From: JAJDNH01 sp964552395
Lineage (GTDB): Bacteria > Acidobacteriota > Thermoanaerobaculia > Thermoanaerobaculales > Sulfomarinibacteraceae
Length of the DNA: 64,000 nucleotides
NCBI GenBank assembly: GCA_964552395.1
Contig: CAZKGM010000003.1
Coordinates: forward strand, 153,080-217,079
Direction: 5' to 3'
Below the pieces are notes generated by a model. The model was not told the origin of the DNA and searched no databases. It was given only the letters and a program-made list of their open reading frames with translations. A program made the position numbers and the translations under genes. This document shows positions 59,001 to 64,000 of this stretch, piece by piece (the stretch's first letter is position 1; each line of letters starts with the position of its first letter).

Positions 59001-60000
59001 GGTCGACGGCCGCGAGGTGCTGTCGGCCGGCATGCGGGAGCTGCGCGACTTGTGGGAGGAGACCTCCTTCAGGCTCGACAGGTTGCAGGCCGATCCCCAG
59101 CACGTCGACGAGGAGCGGGAGGGGCTGCGGCGTCGCACTGCGCCGCCCTACCGGCTCACCTTCACGCCCCGTGAAACCGCCTCCGCCATCCTCACGGGCT
59201 CACCCAAGCCGCCGGTTGCGGTCCTGCGCGAGGAGGGGTCCAACTCCGACCGCGAGATGGCGGCGGCGCTCCTGGCCGCCGGGCTCGAGCCGTGGGACGT
59301 CACCATGTCCGACCTGCTGGCCGGCCGGATCACGCTCGAGCGTTTCCGCGGCCTGGTCGCCGTCGGCGGCTTCTCCTACGCCGACGTGCTCGACTCCGCC
59401 AAGGGCTGGGCCGGGGTCATCCGCTTCAACGAGGCGTTACGCAACGAGTTCCGGACGTTCGCCGAGCGGCCGGATACCTTCACCCTCGGGGTGTGCAACG
59501 GCTGCCAGCTGTTCGCGCTCCTCGGCCTGGTGCCGTGGTCGGGAATCCCCGACGCCGTCCAGCCGCGCTTCATCACCAACGCCTCCGGCCGCTTCGAGTC
59601 TCGGTTCGTGACCGTCGCCATCCAGGAGAGCCCGGCCGTTCTCCTTCACGGGATGGAGGGCTCGATCCTGGGAATCTGGCTCCAACACGGCGAGGGACGG
59701 GCGCACTTCCCGGATCCCGCCGTCCTCGAGCGGGTCGAGGCCCAGCACCTGGCGCCGGTGCGGTACGTCTGCGACGCCGGCGACCCCACCGAGGCCTACC
59801 CGTTCAACCCCAACGGATCGCCACGCGGCATCGCCGCCCTGACCTCGCCCGACGGCCGCCACCTGGCGATCATGCCGCACCCCGAGCGGACGTTCCTGAA
59901 GTGGCAGTGGGGGTGGATGCCGCGCAGCTGGCGAGCCGAGCTCGCCGCCTCACCGTGGCTGCGACTATTCCAGAACGCCCGGGAGTGGTGTCAGCAGTAG
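56080..60000 (+). CDS. purL: Phosphoribosylformylglycinamidine synthase, single-chain type
   Basis: A 1306-residue large FGAM synthase: FGAR, ATP and glutamine to FGAM. The N-terminal domain, two AIRS-like halves (SNSEHSRHWFFKGRL, TAETHNFPSGVAPFPGAETGTGGRIRD, SIHDQGAGGNCNVLKEI, GHDRSDGGLATTLLEM) and a C-terminal glutaminase with Cys in VCNGCQLFALLG and His-Glu in MPHPERTF are all present. Many bacteria instead use separate PurL, PurQ and PurS; the fused form is typical of Proteobacteria and eukaryotes. The ATG at 56080 is chosen: the open frame upstream to 55567 runs through repeats and has no family sequence. Confidence 0.95.
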   Translation: MAVIHLFRFPGLSPARTAALLATARERVSSRLSGIETEYCFNVEIARELAPAETATLTWLLAETFEPEGFGSSSFLDPQRGTVVEVGPRMTFTTAWSTNAVGVCHACGLDAVRRIERSRRFLIEAEPPLTAEETAAFPALVHDRMTECPYPRPLTTFESGIEPRPVRTVPILKEGRAALERLDREMGLAFDEWDLEYYTRLFRDKLHRNPTDVECFDIAQSNSEHSRHWFFKGRLVIDGCEAPEHLMAVVRAPLEASPNNSVIAFRDNASSIRSGPVRSVVPTQPGAPGPLAAAEVDLDVTLTAETHNFPSGVAPFPGAETGTGGRIRDGHAAGRGSLVVAGTAAYCVGNLRLPGQPLPWEDPGFTYPSNLASPLEIEIEASNGASDYGNKFGEPVIQGFTRSFGLRLPDGERREWLKPIMFSGGLGLIGARHSAKGRPEEGMLVVKLGGPAYRIGMGGGAASSMVQGENPDELDFNAVQRGDAEMEQKLNRVIRACSELGEANPIVSIHDQGAGGNCNVLKEIVEPAGAQIEIREVLVGDDTLSVLEIWGAEYQENDALLIRAEHADLLRALCEREKVPFSFVGRVTGDGRIVVHDAVDGSTPVDLELNDVLGDMPQKTFELERLTPARQPLALPPHLSVRDALERVLRLLSVGSKRFLTTKVDRAVSGLVARQQCAGPLQLTVSDVAVIANSHLATTGAATAVGEQPIKGLLDPAAMARLTVGEALTNLVWARVSALEDVRCSANWMWAAKLPGEGAALYDAAAAMRDIMLELGIAVDGGKDSLSMAALAPAPDGGSETVKAPGALAVSAYVTCPDITATVTPDLELGERGRLLLVDLGGGRHRLGSSALAQVYGQVGDTAPDVDDPRLLARSFRTVQRLIADGRITAGHDRSDGGLATTLLEMAFAGDCGLDVDLPGGGDDPLAVLFAEELGLVLEVDSDEVEAVLGAFGEAEVPCVAIGRTTTTPTVRLAVDGREVLSAGMRELRDLWEETSFRLDRLQADPQHVDEEREGLRRRTAPPYRLTFTPRETASAILTGSPKPPVAVLREEGSNSDREMAAALLAAGLEPWDVTMSDLLAGRITLERFRGLVAVGGFSYADVLDSAKGWAGVIRFNEALRNEFRTFAERPDTFTLGVCNGCQLFALLGLVPWSGIPDAVQPRFITNASGRFESRFVTVAIQESPAVLLHGMEGSILGIWLQHGEGRAHFPDPAVLERVEAQHLAPVRYVCDAGDPTEAYPFNPNGSPRGIAALTSPDGRHLAIMPHPERTFLKWQWGWMPRSWRAELAASPWLRLFQNAREWCQQ

Positions 60001-60112
60001 AGGCCCGGCTGGAGAGACCAGGCGCAGGGTGCTCATAAGCGACAACGGCTGTTCATGCCGGCGGCCAGGCAGAGGCGCCGACGCTACGACCTCGGCTCGG
60101 CTCTCCCCCCAG

Positions 60113-60988
60113 TCAGGCGGTACCATCACCGGACGGCGGTTTGCGCCAGACAGCGATGTCTTGGAAGCCACGGGAGGCTTGGCGGCCACACCACGCTCCG
60201 TAGAGCACCGGCATGAGTTCGAGACCCAGGGCCCCGTGGAACGCTGCAACCTCCTCCTCGTCGTAGGCAACGGCAGCCTCAGGATGACCCGGGTCGTGAA
60301 CGTAGGCGGAGTCGATCCTGGTGTCGAAGCGGTAGCTGCCCAGGCCGTTGCGCGACAGCTGGCGCGACTGGGCGTTGAGAAGGAAGAACGTGCTGAGGAG
60401 GTATCCGCCCGGGCGGAGGACTCGAGCAGATTCCGACGCGAACCGGACGGCTGCATCCTGGAGAAGGTGGGTATAGAGGGACATTGCAATCACGCAGTCG
60501 AAAGAGCAATCGGAATACGGGAAGCGGAAGGAAGAGGGCTGGATCGGGCCGCGCGGGTTGTACTCGGCGTTGCGGATGTCAACGTGTTGGAACCGGAAGT
60601 GGGGATAGCCGACGGAGATGTTCTGCGAGCACCAGCGAATCGCGGACCTCGAGACATCGAAGCCGTCGTAGGAGCCGAGGGTCAGGAGCCGTGTCAGTGG
60701 AACCGCCAGGCGGCCGACGCCGCAGCCGACATCGAGGAGACGGGTGTGTGCACCGATGGAGCACCTCTCAACGAGGAGCTCCGTAAACTCCTGTCCGACC
60801 TCGAGGAAATCCCCTGCGCCGACCGACATCAGTCCTCGTGGGGGCACGAGAGCCGGTCTGCGACCCACAAGGCGCTCGCATAGGTCTAGCGGCCAGTAGA
60901 TCGCTCGCCGCACTCGCTCGCGGAGTGGGGGCCGGAGAAAACGCTGAAGGTAGCCGTCGATTCTCTGGGAGATTCTGAGTCGGCTCAT
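60113..60988 (-). CDS. Class I SAM-dependent methyltransferase
   Basis: A 291-residue protein. TRLLDVGCGVGRLAVPLTRL is motif I (SAM binding), GFDVSRSAIRWC the acidic end of strand 2, FDCVIAMSLYTHL motif IV and ARVLRPGGYLLSTFFLLN motif V. The N-terminal 70 residues are basic. The acceptor is not evident; small molecules or lipids/sugars are usual for this subgroup. It faces purL tail-to-tail across 112 bases and lies just left of the insertion sequence. Confidence 0.8.
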   Translation of the reverse strand: MSRLRISQRIDGYLQRFLRPPLRERVRRAIYWPLDLCERLVGRRPALVPPRGLMSVGAGDFLEVGQEFTELLVERCSIGAHTRLLDVGCGVGRLAVPLTRLLTLGSYDGFDVSRSAIRWCSQNISVGYPHFRFQHVDIRNAEYNPRGPIQPSSFRFPYSDCSFDCVIAMSLYTHLLQDAAVRFASESARVLRPGGYLLSTFFLLNAQSRQLSRNGLGSYRFDTRIDSAYVHDPGHPEAAVAYDEEEVAAFHGALGLELMPVLYGAWCGRQASRGFQDIAVWRKPPSGDGTA

Positions 60989-61208
60989 CGTCCGTGAAAC
61001 CCGCCTCGCGCCAGGCTCGCGTCGGCCATTGCGGAATGGCGTGACCTATTCCTGTTCCCAAGAAGTGCCAAGAGCTTCGGCCCTCCCAAGTTCGACAGTT
61101 TCCGCCGCTGAGAGGCGTTTCTCGGGGGAGCCGGGTGAGTGATATCAGCACCTTGAGTGGTCAGCCTGGGGAAACCCATGTAATGGCACTTATTGTTCTG
61201 GTTCACAC

Positions 61209-61238
61209 TTGACAAAATGCGATGTGATGCCGTAGAGT
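61209..61238 (+). promoter_or_regulatory. Transposase promoter, leaderless arrangement
   Basis: Consensus TTGACA (61209-61214), 18 bases, TAGAGT (61233-61238), then six bases to the GTG at 61245. The strongest -35 among the leaderless-type promoters here. Confidence 0.65.
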
Positions 61239-61244
61239 CATGGC

Positions 61245-62972
61245 GTGCAGTTGAAGGTTACCCGCTCCGGCCCGCGGACCTACCTCCAGATCGTGCATGC
61301 CTATCGCGATCCCGATACAGGCCGCCCCAAGCAACGCCACATCGCCAACCTCGGGCGCGCGGACCAGCTCGCGGACAGCGACCTTGACACCCTCATCAAC
61401 GGTCTCCTCAAGTTCACCAACCGCGCCTCGCTGGATGAGCTGCACTTGGGCGTCTCCGCGGAGAAGACAACGTTCCGGCCGGCGCTGCAGCTTGGCGACG
61501 TCTGGGCCATCCTCAGCATCTGGCACCAGCTGAAGCTTGCACAGACCATCACCAAGGCCGTGCGGAACAGCCGCCGCCGGATCGACGTCGAGAAGCTGGT
61601 GCGGGTGATGGTGATGAACCGGCTGTCCGACCCACAGTCGAAGCTCGGGCTGCTGCGGTGGCTCGAGCAGGTGTACCTGCCCGGAGTGGACCAAGAGGGA
61701 GTGCATCACCAGCACCTCCTGCGGGCCATGGACGACTTGCTCGAGCACAAGGAGCAGATCGAGAACGAGCTGGCGGGCACGCTGCTACCGCTGTTCGACA
61801 CCGAGATGCAGGTCGTCTTCTACGAGATCACCACGATCTCGGTGGAGGGCGAGACCGAGCTCGAGGGCGACGTGAGGGAGTACGGCAAGTCGAAGGACTT
61901 TGACGGCGTCGACCGCCAGTTTGCCGTGGGCGTAGTGCAGACCGCTGACGGGTTTCCCGTGACCCACGAGGTGTTTGAAGGGAACATCTCCGAGACCACC
62001 ACCGTCAAGGGCTTGGTGATCAGGCTGGCTGAGCGGTTCCCGATTCGCCGTCTGGTCTTCGTCGCCGACCGCGCCATGGTGTCGCTGGACAACCTCGCCG
62101 AGCTCGAAGGGCTGCAGTTGCCGAGCGGCGAGACCGTCGAGTACATCCTGGCAGTACCGGCGCGTCGCTACCGCGAGATGACGAAGGACCTCCCCGATGT
62201 GCACCACAGCCTGATGGATGCGACCAAGGGCAGCGACAAGGAAGCGGTGGTTGAAACGGACATCGATGGCCGGCGCCTGGTGGTGGCCCACTCGCCTGAG
62301 ATCGCCAAGCGCACGCGCCGGATGCGTGCCAAGAGGATCGTGAAGGCTCTCCGACTGGCCAGGAAGCTCGCCGGGCGGCTCAACGACCAGGCCGAGGGCG
62401 TCAAGCGGCCGGGGCGCCGGCTGACCGACGGCGGCGCCAAGATCACCTTCGGACAGGAGCTGTCGAAGCGGAAGCTGACTCGCCTGCTGAAGATCGAAAC
62501 CGACGAGGACACCTTCTGGTGGGACTGGGACGTGGACGAGCTGAAGCGGGACCTGCAGCTGGATGGGAAGCTGGTGCTGATCTCCAATGTCCGCGACCTC
62601 GCCGCCGAGCAGCTGGTCGCCCAGTACAAGGACCTTGCCGACATCGAGCGCGGCTTCCGGATCATGAAGAATCAGCTGGAGATCGCCCCTGTCTACCATC
62701 GGCTTCCCGACCGCATCCGAGCCCACACGTTCATCTGCTTCCTTGCCTTGGTGATCCAGCGCGTTCTGCGGTACCGGCTTCATCGCTCGCCGTTGGGCGT
62801 GTCACCCGAGGAGCTGCTATATCGCTTGCGCACTGTCCAGCGTCACAGCATCAGGCTCGCCACCGGCAAGGAGCTCAGCGGAATCTCCACGATCGCTCCC
62901 GAGCAGCGTTCCCTCTTCGAGGCCGCCGGCGTTCCCCTGCCGACGATGAAGCGGCTCGAAGCGGCCATGTAG
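61245..62972 (+). CDS. IS1634-family transposase (DDE, IS4 superfamily)
   Basis: A 575-residue transposase. LIVHAYRDPDTGRPKQRHIANLG-type opening, FYEITTISVEGETE with GKSKDFDGVDRQFAVGV, LVFVADRAMVSLDNL (a catalytic Asp) and DLADIERGFRIMKNQLEIAPVYH (the E of the DDE triad in the Y-R-E-K-like block) fit the IS1634 group. The frame is intact, so it may be active. The GTG start sits six bases after the -10; no Shine-Dalgarno sequence. Confidence 0.9.
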   Translation: MQLKVTRSGPRTYLQIVHAYRDPDTGRPKQRHIANLGRADQLADSDLDTLINGLLKFTNRASLDELHLGVSAEKTTFRPALQLGDVWAILSIWHQLKLAQTITKAVRNSRRRIDVEKLVRVMVMNRLSDPQSKLGLLRWLEQVYLPGVDQEGVHHQHLLRAMDDLLEHKEQIENELAGTLLPLFDTEMQVVFYEITTISVEGETELEGDVREYGKSKDFDGVDRQFAVGVVQTADGFPVTHEVFEGNISETTTVKGLVIRLAERFPIRRLVFVADRAMVSLDNLAELEGLQLPSGETVEYILAVPARRYREMTKDLPDVHHSLMDATKGSDKEAVVETDIDGRRLVVAHSPEIAKRTRRMRAKRIVKALRLARKLAGRLNDQAEGVKRPGRRLTDGGAKITFGQELSKRKLTRLLKIETDEDTFWWDWDVDELKRDLQLDGKLVLISNVRDLAAEQLVAQYKDLADIERGFRIMKNQLEIAPVYHRLPDRIRAHTFICFLALVIQRVLRYRLHRSPLGVSPEELLYRLRTVQRHSIRLATGKELSGISTIAPEQRSLFEAAGVPLPTMKRLEAAM

Positions 62973-63104
62973 TGGCATCTCTGGAAACCTGTACTCATAG
63001 ATTCAATAACTTACGCTCTGAACTGTCGAACTCGGGGGCCCCCGGCGGGTCCCTGCTCGCGTAGTACCGCGAAAGGATCTCCAACTCTTGGGTTGCTGCA
63101 GCTT

Positions 63105-63329
63105 TCGTTGCGAGAGCGCAGAGACGTGCGTCAGTGTGGTGATCCGAGCCGGTTCACTGCCGCTTGGTTCCACATCCTAGCCGCGCGGCAAATTCCGTAG
63201 CGAGACCGGAGAGGTGCCAGCCAGCGTGGTGATCCGAGTCGTGTCCGCGCCGAGGCGTACTTCCGTCCGTCGCAGGCGCGGGCATGGCGAGGAGCGCCGC
63301 GATGGCTGGCAGATCTTCGGTCGCAGTAG
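63105..63329. repeat. MITE-like dispersed element: one fuller copy and one fragment
   Basis: The fuller copy (63199-63329) has GACCGGAGAGGTGCCAGCC (63204-63222) and its imperfect inverted partner GGCTGGCAGATCTTCGGTC (63304-63322), and matches 26507-26642. A fragment at 63105-63160 repeats the segment ending GTGTGGTGATCCGAG. They occupy the gap 63037-63514 after the insertion sequence. From 63330 to 63514 I see nothing recognisable. Confidence 0.6.
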
Positions 63330-63514
63330 GAATCGGTCGCGGGGATCGGATCAGTTTGGCTCCCCGTGTGCAACCCTCTTCATAACCGTTCTCTTTCTCC
63401 CGCAGTTAACTGAAAACCTTCAATATCAACGGGTTATCAAAGATCAGGCCGTTCCGGCACGCCGGAAGCGGCGTTGAATCGCATTTCCCCATCTCCGCCG
63501 GATGCCACAACTCA

Positions 63515-64000
63515 TCACCGCGTCATCAGAGCGAACACGCCCCAGCCCAGGTACTCACGTGTGTAAGCGGCGTAGCGCACGGGTTCCGAGGTCAGTTGGG
63601 CTCGAACCTCTTTTGCCAACTCGTCGTCGGGATTGGTTTCAAGCCATCGGCGCATGGTGAGCCATTTGGCCGCCTCATATCTGTCCCAACCGTCTTGGTC
63701 AGCCAGAACCATTTCAACGACGTCGTAGCCAAGGCGGTCGAAAGACGCGAGAAGTTCCGGAAGCATGAGAAAGTCGGAGATCGAGCCGGCAAGACACCCC
63801 TTGGCAACATCTTCGGTCGGCGGCATCTGCCGCCAGTAGGGCTCGCCAATGAGGATGATCCCTCCGGTGCGCAGGCTCCGCGCCAGAAGCTCGATAGTGC
63901 CGGCTATTCCCCCGCCGATCCACGTGGCACCGACACAGGCCGCCACATCGACCTTTTCGTCGGCGACGTAGCCGGTAGCATCGCCATGGATGAACTCGAC
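63515..64000 (-). CDS. SAM-dependent methyltransferase, C-terminal part (cut by window edge)
   Basis: The last 161 residues are seen; the start is outside. GDATGYVADEKVDVAACVGATWIGG is the strand 4 region and SLRTGGIILIGEPYWRQM the motif after strand 5 of a class I methyltransferase, followed by a C-terminal cap rich in Trp and Arg (RYEAAKWLTMRRWLETNPDDE). The methyl acceptor is unknown. Together with the gene at 60113-60988 it brackets the insertion sequence. Confidence 0.7.
   Translation of the reverse strand, partial: VEFIHGDATGYVADEKVDVAACVGATWIGGGIAGTIELLARSLRTGGIILIGEPYWRQMPPTEDVAKGCLAGSISDFLMLPELLASFDRLGYDVVEMVLADQDGWDRYEAAKWLTMRRWLETNPDDELAKEVRAQLTSEPVRYAAYTREYLGWGVFALMTR

Larger units (their letters stand above)
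61085..63036 (+). mobile_element. IS1634-family insertion sequence, apparently complete
   Basis: About 1952 bp. Left end CCCAAGTTCGACAGTT (61085-61100) and right end (63021-63036, reverse complement CCCGAGTTCGACAGTT) are 16-bp inverted repeats with one mismatch. Flanking bases GGCCCT (61079-61084) and GGCCCC (63037-63042) agree at five of six positions and may be the target duplication. One intact transposase gene fills it. Confidence 0.8.

Noticed and set aside
56116..59103. Minus-strand frame of 995 codons opposite purL
   Set aside because: Rich in Arg/His/Gly/Leu background composition without motifs; explained by codon bias of purL.

Overview
The window is GC-rich bacterial chromosome from a Gram-negative organism: it encodes an Omp85 barrel protein, TamB, a type IV pilin-like protein and many signal peptides. 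Sulfate-activation genes, citrate lyase, 2-oxoacid:ferredoxin oxidoreductase, SelB and sigma-54-type promoters point to an anaerobic or facultative lineage. An Acidobacteriota-like genome (for example Thermoanaerobaculia) would fit, but nothing in the window proves the phylum.

Left part (1-28 kb): the start of a UbiX-like gene; a ComEA-like and GspH/FimT-like pair behind a sigma-54 promoter; a tightly overlapping minus-strand operon korA-korB-CYTH-nucleotidyltransferase (6441 to 2039); selB; nadK-tamB-bamA; a secreted subtilase; a DUF1295 membrane enzyme and an SDR-type protein; a Ca2+/Na+ antiporter; RNase E/G; and rpmE-prfA.

Centre (28-42 kb): one long minus-strand sulfur operon, read aprB-aprA-(zinc ribbon)-(YkgJ-like cysteine cluster)-qmoA-qmoB-qmoC-(decaheme cytochrome c fused to a TauE/SafE permease)-(TIGR02186-like membrane protein)-sat. 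Sat makes APS from sulfate, AprBA reduces APS to sulfite, and QmoABC links AprBA to the quinone pool. The fused cytochrome/permease and its TIGR02186-like neighbour are candidates for moving sulfite or a related anion and electrons across the membrane. The whole set could also run in the oxidative direction; no dsr genes are in view. Upstream of aprB a sigma-54 -24/-12 promoter lies inside a Rex-type operator, which would tie the operon to the NADH/NAD+ ratio. A cytidylate-kinase-like/BON gene upstream has its own sigma-54 promoter.

Right part (42-64 kb): citF, a citD-citE fusion and an isocitrate dehydrogenase-family gene (with korAB at the left, parts of an anaerobic or reductive TCA route); a serine hydrolase; rpsU-mutS2-dnaG-rpoD (the macromolecular-synthesis operon with mutS2 inserted); purM and purL diverging from a repeat-filled spacer; two methyltransferases; and an intact IS1634-family insertion sequence between them.

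Spacers carry at least four families of non-coding repeats: octanucleotide arrays flanked by G-rich runs (1.7, 45.3, 55.5 kb); a structured element with an 11-bp stem, fixed 31-nt loop and a second hairpin whose stem changes on both sides (1.9 and 55.9 kb); a composite element with complementary ends (17.0 and 55.6 kb); and a MITE-like element with terminal inverted repeats (26.5 and 63.2 kb, with decayed copies). Several genes have a -10-like hexamer ending about six bases before the start codon, suggesting leaderless transcripts. No tRNA, rRNA or CRISPR array was seen.
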